Assembly: GCA_947453205.1 (NCBI GenBank)
Contig: CANGFT010000007.1
Location: 47,921 to 111,920 of the forward strand
Length of the DNA stretch: 64,000 nt
Origin: Beijerinckiaceae bacterium
Lineage (GTDB): Bacteria; Pseudomonadota; Alphaproteobacteria; Rhizobiales; Beijerinckiaceae
Reading direction: 5' to 3'
The notes beneath the pieces were generated by a model. It was not told where the DNA came from. It did not search any database and was given only the letters and a program-made list of their open reading frames with translations. The number at the start of each line of letters is the position of its first letter. The first letter of the stretch is position 1. Of the stretch, positions 29,858 through 40,698 are shown in pieces. Position numbers and translations under genes: made by a program.

Positions 29858-29918
29858 GGCCCAAGGAATCTCCGGTCAAACGGGCTTAAGCCGCGCGGGG
29901 GGAGGCGTCAACGGCAGC

Positions 29919-30941
29919 CTACCGCGCCTTGCCCTCCAGCGCCGCCTGCGTGCGGGCGATGACGTCTTTCGGGGTCGCCAGAATCTGGCGGACGGCTTCC
30001 TGCACCTCGGCGCCGGTCATGGGGTCGATGTCGACGGAGAGGCGTTCGGCTTCGGCCAGAAATTCCGCGTCCTTCATGGTTGCGTCGAAGGCCCTGCGCA
30101 GCAGCGCCACGCGGTCCTCCGGCGCGCCGGGGGGCGCGGCCAGCGGGCGGCTGACGGCTGTGGTGAGCGACAGGAACCGGGCCACCGCCTCGCGCTCGGC
30201 ATCGCCCTTGACGACATCGAGGAAGAGCGGGGCGTCGGGCAGGTCGCGGTCCTTCTTGAGGCCGATCTGGATCAGCGGCACGAGCTTGCCTGCGGCCATG
30301 GGGCCGGGCAGCGTCGCCTTATAGCTGCCCCAGGTGTTGGTGCCGCGCCCCTCGATCTCGCCGCGCTCCATGGCGAGGTTGAGCGCGCCCCCGCCCTCAT
30401 AGCCGAAGACGACCTTGAATTTCGTGCCGAGCAGCGCGTTGTAGACGGTGGGGATCTGGGCGTCGGGCGAGCCTGCGCCCGTCGAGCCCAACACGACCTC
30501 CATGCGGCGGGCGTCGTCGAGCGTGCGCGCCTTCGAACTCGACCAGACCACCGTCACATTGGGCGCCTGCGAGAAATTGCCGAGCCATTTGAAGGCGGCG
30601 AGCGAAAGCTGCATGCCCGGCTGGCCCGTGGGCTCATGCACCATGAGCCCCTGCCCCACCAGCGTGATGAAGGTTCCATCCTGCGGGGCGACCTTGCCCG
30701 CGTGGTTGAAGGCCGTGAGCCCGCCCGCGCCGGGCTGGTTGACCACGACCACGCTCGGCTTGCCCGGCAGATGCCTGGCCACATGGCGGGAATAGAGGCG
30801 GATGAGCGTGTCATAGCCCCCGCCCGGCCCGGTATGGGTGGAGAGCGTGAGGGTCTTGCCCGCATAGGCGTCCTGCGCCCGCGCCTCGAAGGGCGCGAGA
30901 AACAGGAGCGCGGCCATGGGCGCGATGGCTTTCATCCACAT
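29919..30941 (-). CDS. Bug/TctC-like tricarboxylate-type binding protein (copy 1)
   Basis: Periplasmic solute-binding protein of the tripartite tricarboxylate transporter family. A signal peptide (MWMKAIAPMAALLFLAPFEA) precedes the first-lobe motif HTGPGGGYDTLIRLYSRHV and VVVNQPGAGGLTAFNH. ATG 30941 follows GGAGGACG. The family usually works with TctA/TctB permeases, but none is adjacent. Two more members lie at 39052 and 58225. The ligand cannot be deduced. Confidence 0.82.
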   Translation of the reverse strand: MWMKAIAPMAALLFLAPFEARAQDAYAGKTLTLSTHTGPGGGYDTLIRLYSRHVARHLPGKPSVVVVNQPGAGGLTAFNHAGKVAPQDGTFITLVGQGLMVHEPTGQPGMQLSLAAFKWLGNFSQAPNVTVVWSSSKARTLDDARRMEVVLGSTGAGSPDAQIPTVYNALLGTKFKVVFGYEGGGALNLAMERGEIEGRGTNTWGSYKATLPGPMAAGKLVPLIQIGLKKDRDLPDAPLFLDVVKGDAEREAVARFLSLTTAVSRPLAAPPGAPEDRVALLRRAFDATMKDAEFLAEAERLSVDIDPMTGAEVQEAVRQILATPKDVIARTQAALEGKAR

Positions 30942-31086
30942 GAGGCGTCCTCCCCCGCCCGCAGGATCAAGCGGCTGCGGGCATTGCCGCGAGGCTAACA
31001 TGCGCGCGCGGGGAAAGGGAGGCCGGGCCATATGCCGCCGGCGCCAAAACGCGCTAGTGTGCGCCGACCCGTGAACCGAGAGCGAC

Positions 31087-32046
31087 ATGACCAAACCCCA
31101 TATCCTGATCCTCATGACCTGGCCGCATCCCGTCCGCTTCGTCTACGAAAAGCTGATCGCGGCGCGCTTCCCGGACCTCCCCATCAGGACGGTGGCGACC
31201 ATTGATGAGGCGGAGGAGGCCATCGGCGAGGCCGACATCTTCATGACCTTCGGGGTCGAGGTGAAGCGCGACATCTTCCCCAGGGCGAAGCGTCTGAAAT
31301 GGGTGCACGCCTTCGGCACGGGCGTCGATGGAATCACCGATCAGGCAGGCCTCGACAAAAGCGTCATCGTCACCTCGACGCGCGGCATCCATGGCCCGCC
31401 ACTGTCGGAGATCGCGATCCTGCACATGCTCTCGATGGCGCGCGATTTTCCGCGCTCCGTGCGCGCCCATGACCAGCACAAATGGGACCGCTTCCGCTCG
31501 AAGACCCTGACGGGACGCAAGGTCGGCATCCTCGGCGTCGGCCTGATCGCGGAGGCGCTGGCGCCGCGCCTGAAGGGCTTGCAGATGCACGTCATCGGCA
31601 TTTCCCGGACCCCGCGCCCCATCGCGGCATTCGATGAATGGCGCGGGCGCGATGATCTCGCCAGGGCGGTCGCGGATCTCGACTTCCTCGTGCTGCTGAT
31701 TCCGCTGGAGGAGTCGACGCGGCGCATCATCGACGACGGCGTCATCAACGCCATGAAGAAGGGCGCCTATATCGTCAACATCGCGCGCGGCGGGGTGATC
31801 GACGAGCATGCGCTCCATCGCGGGCTGACATCGGGGCATCTGGGCGGCGCCGCGCTCGACACGGTGCACAAGGAGCCCCTGCCCCCGGATGATCCGCTCT
31901 GGGATGCGCCCAACCTCATCATCACCCCGCATCTCGGCGGCTTCTACGACACCTATCCCGAAGACAGCATGGAGCAGATGGGCTTCAACATCGAAAAGTT
32001 CATCGCGGGCGATTTCGACGCGATGATCCATCGCGAAGACCGCTGA
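31087..32046 (+). CDS. D-2-hydroxyacid dehydrogenase
   Basis: NAD(P)-dependent reductase/dehydrogenase of the D-isomer-specific 2-hydroxyacid family. The protein has a catalytic-domain HAFGTGVDGI, a Rossmann motif VGILGVGLIAEALA near residue 145, ARGGVIDEHAL, and the catalytic His region ITPHLGGFYD. The 319-residue length fits glyoxylate/hydroxypyruvate reductase-like members; the substrate is not determined. It is divergent from the Bug gene and convergent with clpA. Confidence 0.85.
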   Translation: MTKPHILILMTWPHPVRFVYEKLIAARFPDLPIRTVATIDEAEEAIGEADIFMTFGVEVKRDIFPRAKRLKWVHAFGTGVDGITDQAGLDKSVIVTSTRGIHGPPLSEIAILHMLSMARDFPRSVRAHDQHKWDRFRSKTLTGRKVGILGVGLIAEALAPRLKGLQMHVIGISRTPRPIAAFDEWRGRDDLARAVADLDFLVLLIPLEESTRRIIDDGVINAMKKGAYIVNIARGGVIDEHALHRGLTSGHLGGAALDTVHKEPLPPDDPLWDAPNLIITPHLGGFYDTYPEDSMEQMGFNIEKFIAGDFDAMIHREDR

Positions 32047-32053
32047 AAGAAGA

Positions 32054-32078
32054 AAGGCCGGACGCGAGGTCCGGCCTT
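32054..32078. terminator. shared terminator-like hairpin between dehydrogenase and clpA
   Basis: AAGGCCGGAC (32054-32063) and GTCCGGCCTT (32069-32078) form a perfect 10-bp stem with a five-base loop in the 39-base gap between convergent genes. T-rich tracts are short on both sides. Confidence 0.7.
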
Positions 32079-32085
32079 GTGATCT

Positions 32086-34572
<2,487 letters not shown>

Positions 34573-34787
34573 CGCAGCTCTCACCCTTTGCGTTCGAGGT
34601 TTCATTGCAAAGGCCGGGAGCGCCAGGGCGCAAGCCCCGATCGCCGTCCGCCCTGCGGCTGGCAGTACTCAAGCGGCTCTCTCCCAACCGCTTCACTCAC
34701 TAACTCCACCGGGATGATACCGTCCGGGGCGGCGAGGGCAACCAATGATCTGCGGCGCCCTCGAAATATGCAGAACTGTCTGGATGC

Positions 34788-35207
34788 TCACTTTTTCTCC
34801 ATGATGCACTGCAGGGGATGCTGGTGCTTGCGGGCGTAGTCCATGACCTGCGTGACCTTGGTCTCCGCCACCTCATAGGTGAAGACGCCGCATTCGCCGA
34901 CGCCGTGCTGGTGGACATGGAGCATGATGCGCCGCGCCTCCTCCACGCCCTTGCTGAAAAACCTGCGCAACACAGTCACCACGAACTCCTGCGGCGTGTA
35001 GTCGTCGTTCAGCAGAAGCACCCGATACATGCTCGGCCGCTTCGTCTGGGTGCGCGTGCGGGTGATGACGGCGGTTCCGGTGCTGTTTCCGGAGCCCGGC
35101 GAATCCCCGCCCCTGCGCGGTTCACGAGCAGCAAAAACCATGCCGGACGCTTGCCCATGGGGCCCGCCCCTGTTCAGGTCCGTCCGCGCCGAAAATGAGA
35201 TTTCCAC
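34788..35207 (-). CDS. clpS: ATP-dependent Clp protease adaptor ClpS
   Basis: N-end-rule adaptor that delivers substrates with destabilising N-terminal residues to ClpAP. The core [17 protein letters not shown] holds the substrate-pocket Asp-Asp, and [18 protein letters not shown] is the typical C-terminal half. GTG 35207 has AGGAAGAG at good spacing; ATG 35141 would give a length nearer the family (117 residues), so the start is uncertain. It is likely expressed with or just before clpA. Confidence 0.93.
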   Translation of the reverse strand: MEISFSARTDLNRGGPHGQASGMVFAAREPRRGGDSPGSGNSTGTAVITRTRTQTKRPSMYRVLLLNDDYTPQEFVVTVLRRFFSKGVEEARRIMLHVHQHGVGECGVFTYEVAETKVTQVMDYARKHQHPLQCIMEKK

Positions 35208-35408
35208 GTCCGCTCTTCCTGTGCCGTCCGTTCAAGATAGGCCGCTCGCCAGAACACGCAACCGGCGATGACGCATCCTTTCGCATATCCGCGAGCGCCA
35301 GCCTGGCAGACGCGCCGAAGCCCTAATTTATTGACGACGGCGCCGGTTCGCCAGTGGGCGCCGCCGCATTTGCGGGGAAACATCGGGATCCCCAGCCAGA
35401 AAATGGGC

Positions 35409-35438
35409 AAAAAAAGACCCGGCGCAAAGGCCGGGTCT
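35409..35438 (-). terminator. intrinsic terminator of the phasin gene
   Basis: On the minus strand AGACCCGGC, a six-base loop, GCCGGGTCT and a run of seven T form a strong terminator 23 bases after the phasin stop. Confidence 0.92.
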
Positions 35439-35461
35439 CGTAACATCATGGAATATATGGA

Positions 35462-35803
35462 TTACTTCGCGGCAGCCTGAGCCTTGGCGAAAGCTTCCTC
35501 GACCGGCTTGAAGCTGTCCTTGGCGAGGTTGGTGAAGAGTTCGCCGAACTTCGTGCTCTGCGCCACGAAGGACTCGTAGCTCTGCTTGGCGAATTCGGTC
35601 TGCAGCTCGATGGCCTTTTCGACCGACTTCACGCCCATGAGCTTCTCAACCATGCCGGAAGAGGCTTCGAAGCTCTTCTTGCTGTAGTCGGTGGCCTCGG
35701 CGGCGATCTGCTGGACGCCCTTGGACCAGGCGCTGCTGACCGACGTCACGGCTTCGAACTGCTCTTTGCTGAACTTCTGAAAATCGTCCACATTCTTGAA
35801 CAT
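35462..35803 (-). CDS. phasin family protein
   Basis: Small amphipathic protein coating polyhydroxyalkanoate granules. The 113-residue product starts MFKNVDDFQKFSKEQFEA, is predicted helical throughout and contains AIELQTEFAKQSYESFVAQS typical of Phasin_2 proteins. ATG 35803 has GAAGG upstream. A strong promoter with an embedded palindrome lies about 50 bases upstream and a terminator follows, so it is a monocistronic, regulated unit. No pha biosynthesis gene is nearby. Confidence 0.9.
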   Translation of the reverse strand: MFKNVDDFQKFSKEQFEAVTSVSSAWSKGVQQIAAEATDYSKKSFEASSGMVEKLMGVKSVEKAIELQTEFAKQSYESFVAQSTKFGELFTNLAKDSFKPVEEAFAKAQAAAK

Positions 35804-35853
35804 GAGACACCTTCGCATTTGCGCGCAGCGCCCCTCACGAGCGCCCTGACGCT

Positions 35854-35882
35854 CATTTATGTGCACTGCACAAAAATGTCAA
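35854..35882 (-). promoter_or_regulatory. phasin promoter with palindromic operator in the spacer
   Basis: On the minus strand TTGACA (35877-35882) and TAAATG (35854-35859) are separated by exactly 17 bases. The spacer contains most of the 13-base palindrome TGTGCA-(C/G)-TGCACA (35860-35872). A repressor bound there would block RNA polymerase. PhaR-type regulators recognise TGC-rich palindromes at phasin genes in other alphaproteobacteria, so PhaR is the likely ligand. Confidence 0.65.
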
Positions 35883-36039
35883 GCGCCTTGTTCGCACTTG
35901 CGGCATGCGACGTCGATTTCGAAATAATCGCGATTGCGATCAACCCATTAACCCCTGCGTAACCACGGCCCGCTAGTCTCAGGATGTGTGGCGTTCAGGT
36001 AACGGCGTCGGGTTAGTCGCTTTGGGTTGAGGTTTGAGT

Positions 36040-37452
36040 ATGTCGATGGTTTCAGCCGCCGCCTTTCGCGGGCGCCTCCTGTCAGCCTTGATCCTCAGCG
36101 GGATCGCCATCACGGGCCTGGTTCTGGATACGAGCTCCGCCGAGGCCCGCAACCGCAAAAATCACAAGCGTCCCCAGGCGGGCATAGGCTATACGCCCCC
36201 CTTCTCGGCCATGGTGGTGGACGCCAACACCGGACGCGTCCTCTACGCCGACCGCGAGAACGAACTGCGCCATCCCGCCTCCGTCACCAAGGTGATGACC
36301 CTCTACATGCTCTTCGAGCAACTTGAGAAGGGGCGCTTCTCCCTCGACGACGAGATCCAGATTTCGAGCCATGCGGCCTCGATGGCCCCCTCCAAGCTTG
36401 GGCTGCGTCCGGGCTCCACCATCACGGTCGAGGACGCGATCAAGGCTGTTGTGACGAAATCCGCCAACGACATCGCCGCCGCCATCGCCGAGGCCGTGGG
36501 CGGCACCGAGGAGCGCTTCGCCCAGATGATGACCGCCAAGGCCCAGAGCCTCGGCATGAGCCGCACCCATTACGCCAACGCCTCCGGCCTGCCCAATTCC
36601 GCGCAGGTGACCACCGCGCGCGACCTCATCACCCTCGGGCGCGCCATTCAGGAGCGCTTCCCCCGCTACTACGCCTATTTCTCGACCCATCAGTTCACCT
36701 TCCGCGGCTCGACCATGGGCAACCACAACCGGCTCCTGGGCCGCGTCGAGGGCATGGACGGCATCAAGACCGGCTACACCAACGCCTCCGGCTTCAACCT
36801 GCTGAGCTCGGTCAAGCGCGGCAATCGCCGCATCTTCTCGGTGGTGCTGGGCGGCAAGACCGCCGCAGGCCGCGACAAGATCATGGCCGGGCTGATCGAG
36901 GACCACCTCGACGACGCCTCGCCGGGCCGGTCCATGGTCGCCGACGCCGATGCGAAGCCCGCCCCGGTGGCTGCGGTCGCAGCGCCCATCGTCGAAAAGG
37001 CGCGGCCCGCCGAGGACCGCACCGCCTCCATCCCGCCAAAAGCGTCGGAAGCGCCCCTCAAGGTCGCCGCTGCGCCCGCCCCGGCCCAGACCAAAGCCCA
37101 GATGCGCGCCGCCGAAAAGCAGGCGGCGCAGGCCGCCAGGGCGGAATCCGCCAAGCCCGCGCCCGCCAAGGTCGCCGCCAAGGCCGAACCTGCCCGCCCC
37201 ACCGCAGCCGCCAGCGGCATGATGATCCAGATCGGCGCCAGCGACGAGATGGCCAAGGCCAACGATCTCCTGGCGAAGGCGCGCGGCAAGGCGCCGTCCC
37301 TCTCAAGCGCCACCCCCTTCACGGAAAAGGTCAAGACAGGCTCGGGAACGCTCTATCGCGCCCGCTTCGCAGGCCTGACCGAAACCAAGGCGGAAGAGGC
37401 CTGCAAGTCGCTCAAAAGGTCGGGCTTCTCCTGCTTCACCACCAAGAATTAG
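36040..37452 (+). CDS. D-alanyl-D-alanine carboxypeptidase with C-terminal SPOR domain
   Basis: Periplasmic low-molecular-weight PBP that trims the peptidoglycan stem peptide. After an N-terminal signal/anchor, the three penicillin-binding motifs are visible: HPASVTKVM (SxxK), KSANDIAAA (SxN) and DGIKTGYTNAS (KTG). A long Pro/Ala/Lys-rich linker (about residues 300-390) leads to a C-terminal SPOR-like domain (MMIQIGASDEMAKAN...) that would bind denuded septal glycan. ATG 36040 has GAGG seven bases upstream. A hairpin with T-run overlaps the stop codon. Confidence 0.92.
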   Translation: MSMVSAAAFRGRLLSALILSGIAITGLVLDTSSAEARNRKNHKRPQAGIGYTPPFSAMVVDANTGRVLYADRENELRHPASVTKVMTLYMLFEQLEKGRFSLDDEIQISSHAASMAPSKLGLRPGSTITVEDAIKAVVTKSANDIAAAIAEAVGGTEERFAQMMTAKAQSLGMSRTHYANASGLPNSAQVTTARDLITLGRAIQERFPRYYAYFSTHQFTFRGSTMGNHNRLLGRVEGMDGIKTGYTNASGFNLLSSVKRGNRRIFSVVLGGKTAAGRDKIMAGLIEDHLDDASPGRSMVADADAKPAPVAAVAAPIVEKARPAEDRTASIPPKASEAPLKVAAAPAPAQTKAQMRAAEKQAAQAARAESAKPAPAKVAAKAEPARPTAAASGMMIQIGASDEMAKANDLLAKARGKAPSLSSATPFTEKVKTGSGTLYRARFAGLTETKAEEACKSLKRSGFSCFTTKN

Positions 37453-37484
37453 GCAGGGAACCCTTCCGCCTGCCTGCTGTTTTT
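37451..37484 (+). terminator. intrinsic terminator of the carboxypeptidase gene
   Basis: AGGCAGG (37451-37457) and CCTGCCT (37469-37475) form a 7-bp stem followed shortly by TTTTT (37480-37484). Confidence 0.65.
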
Positions 37485-37529
37485 CCAAAGTGTCGTTTGC
37501 GCAAGTGCGTATGCGTGAGAGTGCCGGAG

Positions 37530-38261
37530 TTACCCATGTCTGCTCATCAGGACAGCCTTGGCTTCGTTGACCTTGGCGGCCAGCGCCGTAGGCCCCCCGT
37601 AGTCGGGATGCAGTTTCTTCATGAGGGTGCGATGCGCCCGCGTGATCTCTTCGGCCGAGGCGCCCTTCGCAAGCCCCAGGATCTCATAAGCTTCATCCTC
37701 AGTCATGCGGGTCGCGACGCGGCCGCTGCGCCCCCCGCTCCCCGCGTCGCCGTGAGCCTCGCCTGCCGGACGCCAGCCGGGAAAGCGGCGGTCGAGATAA
37801 GCCTCTAGCAGCCGCGCCCCATCAGGATCGTCGCGGCGGCACTGGGCGAGCAATTCCTCGCATTGCGGGCGGGTGAGCTCATCGAGCCGCCTTCCGGTGA
37901 AAGCCCCCGCCAGAACCGCGCCATCCATGGCCCCGCTGTCGTGGCGCAGCTCCATCTCGATCATGGCGGAGCGGACCCGCGAGACCTGATCGCCGCCCGG
38001 CGCGCCGCCGATCTTGCCGAACATGCGCGCAAAGGCGGGCGGATTGGCGAAGCCCAGCAGATAGAGGCCGAAGCCCCCGACCGCGACCGCCGCCTCCACC
38101 TGTCCGCGCAGCATCATGAACGCCGCCGCCGCCATCAGCGCGTAACCGCCCAACGATTTCACATATTTCGCGAGCTTCGCCGGATTGGCTTTCGTGAACG
38201 CGTCGCTGGCGTACCACAGAATGATCAGGACACTGACGACCACCACTAGCTGCACGATCAA
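37530..38261 (-). CDS. membrane-anchored J-domain protein
   Basis: A 243-residue protein with an N-terminal transmembrane segment and a second hydrophobic stretch within about residues 1-70. A soluble middle region contains LLEAYLDRRFPGWR. The C-terminal J domain reads DEAYEILGLAKGASAEEIT and contains the HPD motif in KKLHPDYGG. TIM14-like membrane J proteins stimulate DnaK/Hsp70 at the membrane. Its start overlaps the stop of the VWA gene by four bases, so the two are an operon. Confidence 0.8.
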   Translation of the reverse strand: MIVQLVVVVSVLIILWYASDAFTKANPAKLAKYVKSLGGYALMAAAAFMMLRGQVEAAVAVGGFGLYLLGFANPPAFARMFGKIGGAPGGDQVSRVRSAMIEMELRHDSGAMDGAVLAGAFTGRRLDELTRPQCEELLAQCRRDDPDGARLLEAYLDRRFPGWRPAGEAHGDAGSGGRSGRVATRMTEDEAYEILGLAKGASAEEITRAHRTLMKKLHPDYGGPTALAAKVNEAKAVLMSRHG

Positions 38262-38983
38262 GGCGCCCTCCCCTGACGCATCTGCGCCAACAAAAGCGCG
38301 GCCTCCCCGCCCCTGTCCTGCGCGAGCGACTCGAGCGCCCTCGTCCCGCCCGCCGCATAGGCCGCCGCCGCCGCAAGAAGCGCCGCCAACCGTCCGGGCG
38401 CCGATTGGTCGAAGGCGGCATAGGCTCCGCCGGTGAGCCGGGCGATCTCACGAAAGGCGCGCCCGGCCGCAGGATCAGCGCCCTCATGAAACATGAAGGC
38501 CTTGACGCCCAGAAGGCCAAGCTCGCCGGCGAGCACGCAGAGCTGGTCGACATGCTCCTCCATGGCGTCGCCAACATAGATCAACGCGCCGACCGGGGCG
38601 CGGCGGGCCTCGTCGCGCACATGTTCGAGGACGCGGGCGATCTGGGTCGCGCCGCCGCGCACGGAGATCTTCGCCATGAGGGCCGCGAGGCCTGCGCCAT
38701 CAGCGATGAAACGGGAGGCCCGGCATTCTCCGAGGCCCCGGAAATAGACAAGCTGCACATCCAGCCCGCCCAAAGCCCCCGCCGCCTCGAACATGCGGCC
38801 CTGCAGCGACTGGGCGAGATCCCAGGTGGGCTGGCGGCTCATGGTGGCGTCGAGGGCGAAAATCAGCCGCCCGCGCTTGCCCGCTGCGGCGGGAGCGGCG
38901 GCGGCCGCGCGCAGGAAGGCCTCGACCTCGGTCGAGCCCTCGGCGGATCGGGATACGGCCCTCGGCTTGCCGTCGCTGGTCAA
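38258..38983 (-). CDS. von Willebrand factor A domain protein
   Basis: A 241-residue cytoplasmic protein with a VWA fold. LIFALDATMSRQPTWDLAQ gives a MIDAS of the DxTxS type, and VGALIYVGDAMEEHVDQL resembles the later MIDAS strand. The start is a TTG at 38983 with GGAG about 11 bases upstream, since no ATG exists before the first strand. The overlap with the J-domain gene suggests that the two proteins work together; the process is unknown. Confidence 0.75.
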   Translation of the reverse strand: MTSDGKPRAVSRSAEGSTEVEAFLRAAAAAPAAAGKRGRLIFALDATMSRQPTWDLAQSLQGRMFEAAGALGGLDVQLVYFRGLGECRASRFIADGAGLAALMAKISVRGGATQIARVLEHVRDEARRAPVGALIYVGDAMEEHVDQLCVLAGELGLLGVKAFMFHEGADPAAGRAFREIARLTGGAYAAFDQSAPGRLAALLAAAAAYAAGGTRALESLAQDRGGEAALLLAQMRQGRAP

Positions 38984-39051
38984 GGGATTCGCGGCTCCAT
39001 GGAGACTTGATCCTACATCGTGCCCGCGAGGGAAAACCGCAAGCGCCGCGC

Positions 39052-40077
39052 CTAGTCGAAGATCTTGCGGGCCTTGTCGGCGATTTCGCGCGGGGTCTTG
39101 AGCATGCGCGCGAGGATCTGGTCTGAATCCGGCCCGTTGATGGGATGGACCGGCAGGTTCTGCTTGGCCATGTCTGCCTTGAAGGCCGGATCCTTCATCA
39201 GCGAATCGAAGGCCTTGCGCAGGATGGCGAGCCGCTCGGCGGGAATGTCCCGCGAGACGATGAAGGGACGGCCCACCTCATCCTCCGCATTGACCGCCGC
39301 CAGAATCTCCCGCTGCTCGGGGCTGGTGGTGAAGTCATCAATGAACCGCGCGCTGTCGGGCATGTCCCCTTCCTTGTCGCGGGTGAATCGCACGAAGGGA
39401 TGGACCTTGCGCTCGGTGAGCCAGTTGGGGGGAATGCTGTTGAAGGAGCCGCAGTCCCCATCAAGCTCGCCCCGCTCCACCGCAAGGCGCAGTTCGTTGC
39501 TGCCGGGAAAGCCGAGGATCTGCTTCACAGGCGCGTTGAAGACCTCGCGCATGGTCGCGCCATTGACATAGTTGCCGGAGCCCTTGCCGGTCGCGCCGAG
39601 GATGAACTCCTTGCGGGACATCATGTCCTCCCATGACTTCACGCCCTGCGGCCCATAGCCGTAGCAAACGCGGAAATCGGGCGTGACGACGCCGACGAAG
39701 ACATATTTGCGGAAATCCACCGGCACCTTGTCCGGCTGCACCACGGACTGGACGATGAGGCCGGGGTTGAAGATCACCATCACCGTGCCGTCCTTGGGCT
39801 GGGTGGCGTCAAGCGCGCGCACGGCCTGCAGGCTGCCGGCGCCTGGCATGTTCTGCACGATGAGCGTGGGCTTGCCGGGGATATGCTCGCCCATGAACCG
39901 CGCGAGCTGGCGGCCATAGGCGTCATAGCCGCCGCCCGGCGTGAAGCCGACGATGATGTTGACGGTCTTGTCCTTGTAGAAATCCTCAGCCGCAAGGGCG
40001 GGACCCCTTAGGGCCGGACCGCTCAGGACGAGGCCGCCAAGCGCCAGGATCGATAAGCCAGCCTGCAAAGATTTCAT
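39052..40077 (-). CDS. Bug/TctC-like tricarboxylate-type binding protein (copy 2)
   Basis: A 341-residue periplasmic binding protein with a signal peptide (MKSLQAGLSILALGGLVLSG), the motif VGFTPGGGYDAYGRQLARF and LIVQNMPGAGSLQAVRAL. GGAGGGG precedes ATG 40077. Like copies 1 and 3 it has no TctA or TctB gene beside it. Sequence differences between the three in the ligand region suggest different substrates. Confidence 0.82.
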   Translation of the reverse strand: MKSLQAGLSILALGGLVLSGPALRGPALAAEDFYKDKTVNIIVGFTPGGGYDAYGRQLARFMGEHIPGKPTLIVQNMPGAGSLQAVRALDATQPKDGTVMVIFNPGLIVQSVVQPDKVPVDFRKYVFVGVVTPDFRVCYGYGPQGVKSWEDMMSRKEFILGATGKGSGNYVNGATMREVFNAPVKQILGFPGSNELRLAVERGELDGDCGSFNSIPPNWLTERKVHPFVRFTRDKEGDMPDSARFIDDFTTSPEQREILAAVNAEDEVGRPFIVSRDIPAERLAILRKAFDSLMKDPAFKADMAKQNLPVHPINGPDSDQILARMLKTPREIADKARKIFD

Positions 40078-40142
40078 GACACCCCTCCGCCAATCGGCGC
40101 CAGCATGCCTCCCCGGCGGTCGCTTGGCAACGCGGGGCGGGT

Positions 40143-40580
40143 TCAGAGCAGGCCGAGCTCGCGCAGCTCCCGGCGCAATTCCTCGGGCATTTCGGCCAGG
40201 GCGCCCGCGCCTTCGGTCAAATCCTCGGGCGCCTCATGGTCGGCGAGGTAGCGCCAGCCCTGAAAGGGCCGCTGCGGGCGCGGCATGACCTGCACCAGCG
40301 TCGGCTCCAGCACGATGTGGCAGCGGGCGATTCCCGCGGCGTCCGTGACCGGGCGCAGCGCACGCACGAGCTGGCGCGCGGCGATCTGGCCCTTGATGAC
40401 CCAGTAGAGCGAGCCGCCGTCCAGCACCTCCTCGGCGCGCTTGGGCAGGGAGCGGGTCGTGTGGAACTGTTCAGGCGGGCGCCCGGCGGCGCGCTTCTGG
40501 GCGAGCGTCAGGGCGATCCACTCCTCCATGTCGCGGATCGAGTCCGCCCCGACGCAGAGCTTGATGAGGTGTAACGGCAT
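40143..40580 (-). CDS. DUF1489 family protein
   Basis: A 145-residue soluble protein starting MPLHLIKLCVGADSIRDMEE with HTTRSLPKRAEEVLDGGSLY, matching the conserved but uncharacterised alphaproteobacterial DUF1489 family. ATG 40580 follows AAGG, and the upstream open frame to 40766 is not supported. It is divergent from guanine deaminase. Function unknown. Confidence 0.82.
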   Translation of the reverse strand: MPLHLIKLCVGADSIRDMEEWIALTLAQKRAAGRPPEQFHTTRSLPKRAEEVLDGGSLYWVIKGQIAARQLVRALRPVTDAAGIARCHIVLEPTLVQVMPRPQRPFQGWRYLADHEAPEDLTEGAGALAEMPEELRRELRELGLL

Positions 40581-40698
40581 AAACGCCTTGTAACGGGCGC
40601 GCTGGCTGGCGCAAGCGGCCAGAGGGGCGCTTTTCACAACAGCGTGCTTGAACTTGACGCGGCGTCCGTGGAACTGTGCGCCCGCAAAGGACGCCCAG

